From the NCBI GenBank assembly GCA_023435025.1, contig JAEYSE010000107.1:1-18547 (forward strand): a stretch of 18,547 nucleotides of DNA, read 5' to 3'. Within the stretch, counting starts at the first letter, position 1; every line of letters begins with the position of its first letter. Origin of the DNA: Bacillota bacterium. Lineage in GTDB: Bacteria; Bacillota; Clostridia; Christensenellales; CAG-138. Positions 1 through 6,574 of the stretch are shown one piece after another. The position numbers and the translations under genes were made by a program. The notes below the pieces were generated by a model. The model was given only the letters and a program-made list of their open reading frames with translations, did not search any database and was not told the DNA's origin.

Positions 1-70
1 ATGATTTCATCACGATAGCCTGCACGGCGCCTTTACGAGCGTCTTCTTTGCTATACCCTTTTTGAACCAT
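1..70 (-). CDS. Possible N-terminal fragment of a small unknown protein, cut by the left edge
   Basis: Read on the minus strand from an ATG at 70, the frame stays open to the window edge and gives about 23 residues beginning MVQKGYSKEDARKGA, a charged, helix-like sequence. An AGGAGG motif lies at 90-85, but its 14-base distance from the ATG is longer than usual. The frame is also open upstream of the ATG to a stop near 111, with acidic codons, so the start is uncertain. I do not recognise a family. The evidence is only an open frame with plausible composition and a nearby purine-rich site; it could be chance. Confidence 0.2.
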   Translation of the reverse strand, partial: MVQKGYSKEDARKGAVQAIVMKS

Positions 71-163
71 CTGCTCTTCGCATTCCTCCTCTTTTACGGG
101 CTTGACTTTTAATAGTTAGTCTTTCAAGATCGATGCCCTTTATGCCCGGTTTGTAAGGGGATC

Positions 164-193
164 TTGACAAACAGCGCCGGTTTTAGGCATACT
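164..193 (+). promoter_or_regulatory. Sigma-A type promoter for the T-box/glyS transcript
   Basis: A perfect -35 box TTGACA lies at 164-169, followed after 18 bases by CATACT (188-193), four of six matches to TATAAT. Transcription would start near 200, immediately before the predicted Stem I of the T-box, which is where a leader promoter should be. Confidence 0.6.
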
Positions 194-204
194 ATTCTAG
201 AAAA

Positions 205-394
205 GCATACGGCGTGGATGGGAATACGCGCGAAAAGCTGCTTACAGCGAGCCGGGGAAGGTGCAAGCCCGGCGGCAGAATACACGCTTGGCGCCCGGAG
301 CCGATTTTCAATTAAGGTGGGCGGCATTTGCCGCCAAAAAGGGTGGAACCGCGAGCATTGCCTCGTCCCTTTATTGGGATTGGGCAATTTTTTT
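205..394 (+). ncRNA. T-box riboswitch leader of glyS
   Basis: T-box RNAs sense uncharged tRNA and switch a downstream terminator off. Visible parts: a Stem I with base helix GGCG (211-214) / CGCC (292-295), a GATGG K-turn-like segment (217-221), an AGCGA bulge (246-250), and a distal helix CCGGG/CCCGG around a GAAGGTGCAAG loop; a Stem III hairpin GGCGGC-ATTT-GCCGCC (320-335); the diagnostic AGGGTGGAACCGCG (340-353). The antiterminator pairs AAAGGG (338-343) with CCCTTT (367-372) and GCGAG (351-355) with CTCGT (361-366 region). Stem II and the IIA/B pseudoknot are absent, as in known glyQS T-boxes. The bulge TGGA would pair with a tRNA ending UCCA, i.e. discriminator U, which fits tRNA-Gly. 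However, aligning the Stem I 3' strand as GAA-NNN-A puts TAC (281-283), a Tyr codon, in the specifier slot; GGC triplets lie just upstream (271-276). T-box identity is firm; amino-acid specificity is taken mainly from the downstream gene. Confidence 0.9.
357..394 (+). terminator. T-box controlled intrinsic terminator
   Basis: The strand ATTGCCTCGTCCC (357-369) pairs almost completely with GGGATTGGGCAAT (376-388), followed by a run of seven Ts. The 5' half of this helix contains the same bases (361-369) that form the 3' side of the antiterminator, so the two structures exclude each other, the classic T-box switch. Confidence 0.85.
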
Positions 395-404
395 ATTGTT
401 ACGG

Positions 405-427
405 AAAATGCCCTTCGGGCATTTTTT
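405..427 (+). terminator. Second intrinsic terminator-like hairpin in the glyS leader
   Basis: AAAATGCCC (405-413) and GGGCATTTT (417-425) form a 9-bp helix closed by a three-base loop and end in a T run (422-427). It looks like a complete factor-independent terminator lying between the T-box switch and glyS. Nothing visible provides an antiterminator for it, so it would be expected to lower glyS read-through even when the T-box is switched on. Confidence 0.6.
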
Positions 428-429
428 GT

Positions 430-573
430 GAGATTTTCTCAAGGTTGGAATGCCGCTCATGGCGGAATGTCCTTCCACCGATTTGACGTACACGCCGTCA
501 AATCGGATTGGAAGCTGGCGGTGGATTGCCATCCCCCGCACCCCCCAAGTAAGAAGATCTCTATCCACTTGGG
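430..573 (+). other. Hairpin-rich untranslated block between the T-box and glyS
   Basis: No gene is supported here. The block holds a chain of inverted repeats: CCGC/GCGG (453-465), a long hairpin at 472-514 whose core CCGATTTGACG (478-488) / CGTCAAATCGG (496-506) is a perfect 11-bp stem extended by CTTCCA/TGGAAG, and CCCAAGT (544-550) / ACTTGGG (567-573). No RNA family is recognised. It could be an inserted palindromic repeat element or a structured extension of the leader. I see no convincing second promoter. Confidence 0.5.
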
Positions 574-618
574 CAACTGTGTTTAAAAACTATGAAATCA
601 ATCATACAGGAGGAACAT

Positions 619-2004
619 ATGGAAAAGACCATGGAAAAAATCGTGGCGTTGTGCAAGAACCGCGGGTTTATATTCCCCGGATCTGAGATCTACGGCGGCT
701 TGGCGAACGCGTGGGATTACGGCCCGCTGGGCGTGGAATTTAAGAACAACGTCAAGCGCGCCTGGTGGCGCAAGTTCGTGCAGGAAAGCCCCTACAACGT
801 GGGCATCGATGCGGCGATTTTAATGAACCCCCAGGTCTGGGTCGCTTCCGGCCACGTAGGCGGCTTTTCCGACCCGCTGATGGACTGCAAAGCGTGTAAG
901 GCTCGTTTCCGCGCGGACAAGCTTATTGAAGACTACGCGCAGGAAAACAAGCTGGAAGTCCGGCCCGATGGCTGGAACAACGCGCAGATGGAAGAGTACA
1001 TCCAGAAGGAGGGCATTGCCTGCCCCGAATGCGGGAAGAAGGAGTTCACTTCCATCCGCAAATTCAACCTGATGTTCAAGACCTTCCAGGGCGTTACCGA
1101 AGACAGTTCTGCTGAGCTGTTCTTAAGGCCTGAAACCGCGCAGGGCATGTTCGTCAACTTCAAGAACGTGCAGCGTACCACACGTAAAAAGATTCCCTTC
1201 GGTATCGCGCAGGTGGGCAAATCCTTCCGCAACGAAATCACGCCGGGCAACTTCACATTCCGCACGCGCGAGTTCGAGCAGATGGAGCTGGAGTTCTTCT
1301 GCGAGCCGGGAACAGATCTGGAATGGTACGAATACTGGAAGGAGTTCTGCAAGAACTGGCTCCTCTCTTTGGGCATGAAGCAGGAGAGCATGCGGCTAAG
1401 GGAGCACGAAAAGGAAGAGCTTTCTCACTACTCCAAGGGCACCACGGATATCGAGTTCCTCTTCCCGTTCGGTTGGGGTGAGCTTTGGGGCATTGCGGAC
1501 CGCACGGACTTTGACTTAAAGCAGCACGCCAAGCACTCCGGTGAGAACATGGAGTACGTGGACCCATACGACAACCAGAAAAAATATGTTCCCTATTGCG
1601 TGGAACCCGCTCTCGGCGCGGACCGCGTGGCGCTCGCATTCCTGTGCGACGCATATGATGAGGAAACGCTCGAAGGCGGGGACGTACGTACGGTGCTTAG
1701 GCTGCACCCGGCGTTAGCGCCCTACAAGGTGGCCATACTGCCGCTGCAGAAAAAGCTTTCCGAAAAGGCGATGGACGTTTATGCAAAGCTCGCTAAGCAC
1801 TGCATGGTGGATTACGACGAAAGCGGCGCGATCGGCCGCAGGTACCGCAGGCAGGACGAAATCGGCACGCCGATGTGCGTCACGGTGGACTTTGACACGC
1901 TCGAAAACGATACCGTCACCGTGCGCGACCGTGATACCATGCAGCAGATTCGCCTGCCCATCTCTGAGCTTCCCGCTTATGTGCTGGCAAAGACGGAGTT
2001 TTAG
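619..2004 (+). CDS. glyS: Glycyl-tRNA synthetase, homodimeric class II type
   Basis: Charges tRNA-Gly with glycine in the cytoplasm using ATP. The 461-residue product matches the single-chain (alpha2) GlyRS family in length and architecture: an N-terminal catalytic start (GSEIYGGLANAWDYGPLG, residues 21-38), a zinc-finger-like insertion with CxxC pairs at Cys90/Cys93 and Cys135/Cys138, class II motif 2 around FRNEITPGNFTFRTREFEQM (203-222), motif 3 GADRVALAFL (333-342), and a C-terminal anticodon-binding domain from about residue 362 (HPALAPYKVAILPL). The start at 619 is chosen because GGAGG at 609-613 sits five bases before the ATG; an in-frame ATG at 592 lacks such a site. It lies downstream of a T-box leader and is followed by a strong terminator, so it is probably monocistronic. 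This eukaryote/archaea-like GlyRS form is normal in Bacillota of this kind, as opposed to the alpha2-beta2 GlyQ/GlyS enzyme. Confidence 0.97.
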   Translation: MEKTMEKIVALCKNRGFIFPGSEIYGGLANAWDYGPLGVEFKNNVKRAWWRKFVQESPYNVGIDAAILMNPQVWVASGHVGGFSDPLMDCKACKARFRADKLIEDYAQENKLEVRPDGWNNAQMEEYIQKEGIACPECGKKEFTSIRKFNLMFKTFQGVTEDSSAELFLRPETAQGMFVNFKNVQRTTRKKIPFGIAQVGKSFRNEITPGNFTFRTREFEQMELEFFCEPGTDLEWYEYWKEFCKNWLLSLGMKQESMRLREHEKEELSHYSKGTTDIEFLFPFGWGELWGIADRTDFDLKQHAKHSGENMEYVDPYDNQKKYVPYCVEPALGADRVALAFLCDAYDEETLEGGDVRTVLRLHPALAPYKVAILPLQKKLSEKAMDVYAKLAKHCMVDYDESGAIGRRYRRQDEIGTPMCVTVDFDTLENDTVTVRDRDTMQQIRLPISELPAYVLAKTEF

Positions 2005-2027
2005 CACAAGATCATAACTACAGAATA

Positions 2028-2060
2028 AGCGCCGGGGACTTCGCCCCGGCGCTCTTTTTT
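2028..2060 (+). terminator. Intrinsic terminator of glyS
   Basis: AGCGCCGGGG (2028-2037) and CCCCGGCGCT (2044-2053) form a perfect 10-bp GC-rich stem with loop ACTTCG, followed by CTTTTTT. It starts 24 bases after the glyS stop. Confidence 0.92.
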
Positions 2061-2110
2061 GAGGGCCTTTGCCCTCAAGCTCCCATCCAAGGGACACGTC
2101 CCTTGGAAAT
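2061..2110. repeat. Palindromic intergenic element, copy 1
   Basis: Two hairpins lie between the convergent glyS and deoC genes: GAGGGC-CTTT-GCCCTC (2061-2076) and CCAAGGGAC/GTCCCTTGG (2087-2106), the latter followed by AAATCCC. The same two-module arrangement with nearly the same words recurs at 11709-11752 between addB and addA, so this is a dispersed element and not just a terminator. It may still act as a weak terminator for deoC on the minus strand. Confidence 0.6.
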
Positions 2111-2122
2111 CCCTTTTTAAGT

Positions 2123-2782
2123 TTATTTCTTTTCCCCGCACAGGGCGGCTACTGAGGCCGCGCCCGCGCCGATACGCTCTGCGCCCATCTCAATAAACTT
2201 TTCCGCCACGTCCTTTTCACGGATACCGCCGGAGGGCTTGACCTTGATGCGGCCCTGCGCCGCTTCGATCATCGCGCCAACCGAGGTCATTGTGGCGCCT
2301 TCTCCGTAGAAGCCGGTGGAGGTCTTTACATAATCAGCACCCGCTTTGATGCAGACTTCCACGCCTTTTTTAATCTCTTCCACGGTAAGCTGGCTGGTTT
2401 CAAATATCACCTTCACGAGTACGTTGCGCGCGTGCGCCTGGCGGACAACGCGGCGGACTTCGTCCTCCACCTCATCCCACATTCCGGAACGCGCGTAGCC
2501 GTAGTTCATCACCATATCAATTTCGGCCACACCCTGGTCGGCGTATATGCCAGCAAGCGCTTCCTTGGCGGCAGCGGTCGCGCAGCCATGCGGGAAATCC
2601 AGCACGCAGATCACTTCCGTATTTGTTCCCTTGCACATCTCTTTGGCAAGCTCAATATCCCGGGGGTGAATGCATATGGTGGCGACATCATATTCCAGGC
2701 CCAGCTGTATGGCCTCGCGCGTTTCCTGTTGGGTCATTTCGGGTTTGAGTACGGCGTAATCCAAATATCGGTTAATGTTCAT
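2123..2782 (-). CDS. deoC: Deoxyribose-phosphate aldolase
   Basis: DERA cleaves 2-deoxyribose-5-phosphate to glyceraldehyde-3-phosphate and acetaldehyde in deoxynucleoside breakdown (cytoplasmic TIM barrel). The 219-residue length fits the family. The Schiff-base lysine is Lys153 in DYVKTSTGFYGEGAT (150-164); the partner lysine is Lys182 in KVKPSGGIRE (180-189); the catalytic aspartate is Asp89 in AEIDMVMNYG (86-95). The start at 2782 is chosen for AAGGAGG at 2799-2793; an upstream in-frame ATG near 2842 has no such site and would lie upstream of the -10 box. No other deo genes (deoD, deoB, pdp) are adjacent, so it is probably a single-gene unit divergent from the Smr gene. Some bacterial DERA-like proteins act on other substrates, but all key residues are present. 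Confidence 0.93.
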   Translation of the reverse strand: MNINRYLDYAVLKPEMTQQETREAIQLGLEYDVATICIHPRDIELAKEMCKGTNTEVICVLDFPHGCATAAAKEALAGIYADQGVAEIDMVMNYGYARSGMWDEVEDEVRRVVRQAHARNVLVKVIFETSQLTVEEIKKGVEVCIKAGADYVKTSTGFYGEGATMTSVGAMIEAAQGRIKVKPSGGIREKDVAEKFIEMGAERIGAGAASVAALCGEKK

Positions 2783-2819
2783 AAGGTAGGTACCTCCTTG
2801 TGTGTTTTGCTCTACGGGC

Positions 2820-2825
2820 ATTATA
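2820..2825 (-). promoter_or_regulatory. -10 box of the deoC promoter
   Basis: A perfect TATAAT reads on the minus strand at 2825-2820, about 38 bases upstream of the deoC start codon. The -35 region 17 bases further up has no good TTGACA match. Confidence 0.5.
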
Positions 2826-2881
2826 TAACAAATGTTTCCCAAAATACAGTCTGTGCCCTATGCGCGCCCTGCATTCACGCT

Positions 2882-2887
2882 TATACT
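2882..2887 (+). promoter_or_regulatory. -10 box candidate for the Smr-domain gene
   Basis: TATACT at 2882-2887 (five of six to TATAAT) lies 32 bases before the TTG start on the plus strand. No clear -35 box is visible, so this is a weak call based on position and the -10 match. Confidence 0.35.
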
Positions 2888-2918
2888 AAAAGAGACGACA
2901 GTAACGGAGGGTTTTTAT

Positions 2919-3164
2919 TTGCAGGCGGGCATCATGGAACTCGACATCCACGGCATGACGACAACGCAGGCGAAAGCATGCATAGACAGCGCGCTTAAGA
3001 AAGCCTCGAACGCGACATACCGCATCCGTGTGATCCACGGCTACCAGCGCGGCACCGCGCTAAGAGATTTTGTGCGCAAAACGTATCGAGGCCACCCGAA
3101 GGTATTGCGGCTTGAAATCGGCCTCAACCAGGGCCAGACGGAGCTTGTGCTGCGGGAACTTTAA
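2919..3164 (+). CDS. Small stand-alone Smr-domain protein
   Basis: The 81-residue product is essentially one Smr (small MutS-related) domain, the nuclease-like module also found at the C-terminus of MutS2. Family marks are the opening LDIHGMTTTQAKACID and the central RIRVIHGYQRGTALRDFV, which correspond to the DxHG and the HGxGxG-type loop, followed by LRLEIGLNQGQTELVL. Smr domains bind or nick nucleic acids, in some bacteria acting on mRNA in stalled ribosomes; which role applies here is not shown. A TTG start at 2919 is preferred because GGAGG (2906-2910) is eight bases upstream; the ATG at 2934 is too far from any site, and the upstream in-frame ATG at 2832 has no binding site. Divergent from deoC. 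Confidence 0.8.
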   Translation: MQAGIMELDIHGMTTTQAKACIDSALKKASNATYRIRVIHGYQRGTALRDFVRKTYRGHPKVLRLEIGLNQGQTELVLREL

Positions 3165-3179
3165 TTCTTTTCTGCTATC

Positions 3180-3208
3180 TTTTCAAATTCGTGCAACACT
3201 TCCATAAT
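3180..3208 (+). promoter_or_regulatory. Candidate promoter of the secreted paralog pair
   Basis: CATAAT at 3203-3208 matches five of six -10 positions, 42 bases before the start codon of the first secreted protein. The hexamer 17 bases upstream (TTTTCA, 3180-3185) is only a partial -35 match. Confidence 0.4.
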
Positions 3209-3250
3209 CTTCCGCGTCCTATTTGAAAGAACAGAATAGGAGCTGCTGCT

Positions 3251-4528
3251 ATGCGATATGCTCGTTTGATCAAGCTGTGTTCCGCCCTATTGCTTCATGC
3301 TGTCTTCATTGCAGCCCTTCCGCTTGCCGCAAACGCAGCTCCATTGAAAGAAACATGGTCGCCCACTATCTACAAAGAAAGCGAGCTTAACGCGCAAAAA
3401 TTCTGCACCCTTACACCAGAATATCCTGCATACGAAACGGGAACGACGGAGCTTTATCTCATTCTTACCAATAAAACAAGAGAAATGCTTGGCTATGGCC
3501 TGGCGTATGTACTCGAACGCAAACAGGCAGACGGCTGGCATGCGCAAAGTCTTGTGGATGCGCATGGCACTCCCGTTATGTGGCCCCTGATCGGCCTTAT
3601 TGCCCCAGCCAACGCCGCATGGGGCGTCTCCATTTCCCTTTCCGTTCCCCTGCAGCCAGGAGACTACCGCATTATAAAGCTTATCAGCAAGGAAACTCCA
3701 GGCAGCCCAGATGATCTATTTGCCGCTTATTTCAAGGTTTCCGCCGACGGATACGATAGCACATATCTCTCCGGCTTTGCCCCGATGAACCTGCTCACAA
3801 AAAACTATACGTTTGAACGCGCGATTGCCGAAGGCGTATTTCATCAGGCCAAAGGCGGTAAGCTCCATAACAAAGAAAGCCTGCTTTCCTTTTTAGCCAA
3901 GGTACAGCAGGGCGTTCCAGCCAAGCTTCGAATGCTGGAATATGGGAAAAATGGGGAATTGATCGTTACAGATGTAAGCTATGTGGGGGAGACCCTCAAG
4001 AATTCCTTTCGGTTTTTGCTGGAGCAATCCACACTGGACAGTAAAGCAGCAAAGCCCCAAATTACGTCATGCTATTATCCATATTTACTTACGTTTCATA
4101 AGAGCGGCGCACCCGGATTGTTTCTTTCCGAGCGGAACATTACCAGCGTAAAAGCAAAGGGCGTGGATGAGTGGATGCTGATAAGGGATACCCGCAAGCT
4201 GGGGCGAAAAGAAATCGCGGCGCTACTCAAAGACCAATCCAATGGCCTCATAGATCGCCCCATAGACCCCAAATATATGGTGTATGACGCAAGTGGAGCC
4301 AACTATGCCTACTGTTACTTTGACAGGGAAGAACTGAATGTTTGCTATAAACTCCAGGACGGCAAAAATGATGATGTGAACCTTTCTTCTTTGAAAAACA
4401 GTTTGAAAGAGCTGCTGGATATGGAATGGAAAACGCCATACGAGCTTGTGCTGACCTACCGCACAGCAGAGGGGAAGCATTGCGTTATCACATATCAGCC
4501 GTATAGCGACACTTTCCATGTATCCTAA
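3251..4528 (+). CDS. Secreted protein of unknown function, paralog A
   Basis: A 425-residue protein with a clear Sec signal peptide: basic start MRYARLIK, a hydrophobic core (about 9-25) and an ANA cleavage site near residue 29. There is no lipobox cysteine and no C-terminal anchor, so the product is probably released. Residues about 57-150 (EYPAY, LYLILTNKT, LERKQADGW, LQPGDYRIIKLI) look like an Ig-like beta-sandwich seen in secreted Bacillota proteins, where a final PGxYRIxK strand is typical; I infer this from pattern only. The remaining 270 residues are not recognised. It is homologous along its whole length to the next gene. AGGAG (3238-3242) sits eight bases before the ATG. The gene is visibly more AT-rich than the addAB region. 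No catalytic motif is apparent. Confidence 0.85.
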   Translation: MRYARLIKLCSALLLHAVFIAALPLAANAAPLKETWSPTIYKESELNAQKFCTLTPEYPAYETGTTELYLILTNKTREMLGYGLAYVLERKQADGWHAQSLVDAHGTPVMWPLIGLIAPANAAWGVSISLSVPLQPGDYRIIKLISKETPGSPDDLFAAYFKVSADGYDSTYLSGFAPMNLLTKNYTFERAIAEGVFHQAKGGKLHNKESLLSFLAKVQQGVPAKLRMLEYGKNGELIVTDVSYVGETLKNSFRFLLEQSTLDSKAAKPQITSCYYPYLLTFHKSGAPGLFLSERNITSVKAKGVDEWMLIRDTRKLGRKEIAALLKDQSNGLIDRPIDPKYMVYDASGANYAYCYFDREELNVCYKLQDGKNDDVNLSSLKNSLKELLDMEWKTPYELVLTYRTAEGKHCVITYQPYSDTFHVS

Positions 4529-4571
4529 ATACGGAGTGCTTCGTATAGTTGTCATAGATAGGAGGAGATTT

Positions 4572-5873
4572 ATGAGAAACTGCCGTCTGACAAAAATCTG
4601 TTCCGCCCTATTGTTTCTTGTCGCCTTCACTGCAGTCCTCCCGCTTGCCGCAAACGCAGCTTCATGGAAAGCGGAATGGGTGCCGACTCGGTACGTGGAA
4701 AAAGAACTCAACGCGAAGGCCCTTTTAGTCTTGCGCACGGAATACCCCGTCTACTGTCCGGGCGTGACGCAACTTTACCTCACCATAGAGAATAAAACGC
4801 GCAGCGAGCTGCTTCATGGCGCGGAGTATATCCTCGAACAAAAGCGGAACGACGGCTGGTATACTCAGCAGATTATAGGATCGAATCCGGACGAACCCGC
4901 CATATGGTGGCCCGCCATAGGCTACATCGTACCCAAAAGGGAAACAACCGGCACAGACATACGCTTGCACTTTCCCCTGGAGCCGGGCGAATACCGCATC
5001 ATCAAGCGGATCGGAACCTATAAAACCCCACCAAAGGATTACCCGTTTTCCGCTACATTCACCGTAGCGGAGGGCGGTTACGACCCGGCGCGGCTTTCCG
5101 GTTATGCGCCGCTTTCTTCTCTGACCGAGGCGTACACGTACGAGCAAGCCATCGCGGACGGCGTGTTTTATGTGGATCAGAATGGCAAAGTACACAACAA
5201 GGATAGGCTGCTTACGTTCCTAAAAAGGGTGCGGCAGAGTATTCCTGCCAAACTTCGCGTGCTGGAGGACGGCGTGGAAGGGCAGTTTATCATTACGGAT
5301 ATCACATATGATTCCAGGCTGTTTTTGTGGGAGCAGTGTACGCTGCGCAACCCGATGCAGCTGGACATCTATGTCGATGGGAAGCCCCTACAGACCAAGT
5401 ATAAAAAGTCAGAAGTCTTCCGACGGTATTATCCATACCTGATTAGCTATAAAAAGGACGGCAAGATGCGCCTCACGCTTTCGGACTGGACCAGCACACC
5501 TATCCCGGAGGCAAACGAATGGTGGATTGTAGAGGATACGGCGTGTGTGGGCAGGCGGGCAGTTGCGGCGCTTCTGAAAAGCCCGTATGGCGATCTAACC
5601 GACCCGGCCTACCGCGTGTATAAGGAAGACGGAAAAGAATGGGTCTCCTACGAGCTGAAGAACGGCAAGCACATGCTGACGTATTTTGATACGCCGAACT
5701 CCATACGGGACATACAAATCACGGAGGAGCGCGGCGTATTGAAAGAATTGTTGATGATGGAATGGAGCGCAGAGCAAACGGTCAGGCTTACATTTGCCGC
5801 CAAGGGCGGCGGAACATGCGCCGTTACATTCAATGTCGCATCCGAAAAAATAATGGATGTACGCTATGCCTGA
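4572..5873 (+). CDS. Secreted protein of unknown function, paralog B
   Basis: A 433-residue protein, tandem paralog of the preceding gene. Shared blocks include CSALL near the start, VLPLAANAA at the signal peptide end, ELNAK, EYPVY, LYLTIENKTR, EPGEYRIIKRI, the region YEQAIADGVFYVDQNGKVHN, IPAKLRVLE, RYYPYLISY, ALLK, and KELLMMEW near the end. The same Sec signal peptide (cleavage after ANA, about residue 29 of this start) and a predicted Ig-like N-terminal domain are present. The start at 4572 follows GGAGGAGATTT; an earlier in-frame ATG at 4518 overlaps the end of paralog A and lacks a site. The 43-base gap and absence of a terminator suggest co-transcription with A. Function is unknown; the pair may be surface or extracellular binding proteins, which is inference only. 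Confidence 0.85.
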   Translation: MRNCRLTKICSALLFLVAFTAVLPLAANAASWKAEWVPTRYVEKELNAKALLVLRTEYPVYCPGVTQLYLTIENKTRSELLHGAEYILEQKRNDGWYTQQIIGSNPDEPAIWWPAIGYIVPKRETTGTDIRLHFPLEPGEYRIIKRIGTYKTPPKDYPFSATFTVAEGGYDPARLSGYAPLSSLTEAYTYEQAIADGVFYVDQNGKVHNKDRLLTFLKRVRQSIPAKLRVLEDGVEGQFIITDITYDSRLFLWEQCTLRNPMQLDIYVDGKPLQTKYKKSEVFRRYYPYLISYKKDGKMRLTLSDWTSTPIPEANEWWIVEDTACVGRRAVAALLKSPYGDLTDPAYRVYKEDGKEWVSYELKNGKHMLTYFDTPNSIRDIQITEERGVLKELLMMEWSAEQTVRLTFAAKGGGTCAVTFNVASEKIMDVRYA

Positions 5874-5897
5874 CTGGTTCTACAAAAGCGAAAGTGT

Positions 5898-6512
5898 TTA
5901 AAATCCACAGTCTTCATCAACGATAAACAGTTTGATGCGTTCGCTGTCTACTTGGCCTTCAACAATAGAAAGAATATTGCACACTCTTTCTTCTGAAACG
6001 CAATCGACGCAGCGGTTTAACGCGACGCATGGAGGATGAAAGCCTGCCCGTTTTGCATTTGACGGGCAGGCGATATTTTTTACCCGTTGGATCGCTTCCT
6101 CCATCGTAGCCGCGATCTTATTTTTGCCAACAACGATTATGACGCGATCCGGCCCATAGGAAATTGCCGCCACTCGATTTCCGCTATGGTCGATGTTTAC
6201 AATCCTTCCATCCATGGATACTGCATTGGAGCCGGTAATGTACCAATCCGCTAAGAGTGCTTTTTTCTTTAACGCTTTGCGTTCGCCGCTATCCTTTGCA
6301 AGCTCCTTATCATAGACGGTATTGCCTCGTTCCAGCAGAGAATTTGTCATATTCATCTTGTGGAGCGTACTTGAGTGACCAATCCCTACGGCGCATTCTA
6401 CCGGAACGATATTGAGGATATGCGATTTGGCCGCATCCAGTGTTTCAAAAAATGTGGCTTCTATATTTCTTGTTTGAAAGCTCTCCTTCAAACGGCTAAA
6501 GTCAATCTGCAT
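5898..6512 (-). CDS. LUD-domain protein (lactate utilization protein-like)
   Basis: The 204-residue product resembles single-domain LUD (LutC/YkgG-related, formerly DUF162) proteins common in Clostridia. Recognisable stretches are VECAVGIGHSSTLHKM (37-52), the family core ADWYITGSNAVSMDGRIVN followed by IDHSGNRVAAISYGPDRV, and a cysteine-bearing tail (ACPSNAKRAGFHPPC, CVDC, EERVC). LutC in Bacillus acts with LutA and LutB in L-lactate oxidation, but those subunits are not in this window, so the actual role here is unknown. The minus-strand start at 6512 follows a G-rich site (AAAGGGGGTGGG). It lies 62 bases downstream of the PhzF-like gene on the same strand and may be co-transcribed with it. 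It ends 24 bases from the convergent secreted gene, with no clear terminator. Confidence 0.85.
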   Translation of the reverse strand: MQIDFSRLKESFQTRNIEATFFETLDAAKSHILNIVPVECAVGIGHSSTLHKMNMTNSLLERGNTVYDKELAKDSGERKALKKKALLADWYITGSNAVSMDGRIVNIDHSGNRVAAISYGPDRVIIVVGKNKIAATMEEAIQRVKNIACPSNAKRAGFHPPCVALNRCVDCVSEERVCNILSIVEGQVDSERIKLFIVDEDCGF

Positions 6513-6574
6513 CTATCCCACCCCCTTTATTGCTAATAGCGTTTTTCGATGGTTTTGACAGGATTCGACACAGG

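Noticed and set aside
483..511. TTGACG at 483-488 as the -35 box of a second glyS promoter
   Set aside because: It lies inside the 11-bp hairpin stem and the -10 position 17 bases later (GATTGG) is a poor match.
371..568. Open frame of 65 codons on the minus strand across the glyS leader
   Set aside because: It runs antisense through the T-box terminator and the long hairpins, has no ribosome binding site and matches no family; structured RNA on the plus strand explains the sequence.
164..586. Open frame of 140 codons on the plus strand over the T-box
   Set aside because: It starts inside the promoter and reads through the T-box stems and both terminators; no ribosome binding site and no protein family.
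2061..2110. Short CRISPR-like array near the palindromic element
   Set aside because: Only one copy of each module is present locally; there are no regularly spaced repeats and no cas genes.
4223..4738. 171-codon antisense frame over the junction of the two secreted paralogs
   Set aside because: It overlaps two genes with signal peptides, homology and ribosome binding sites and has no family match of its own.
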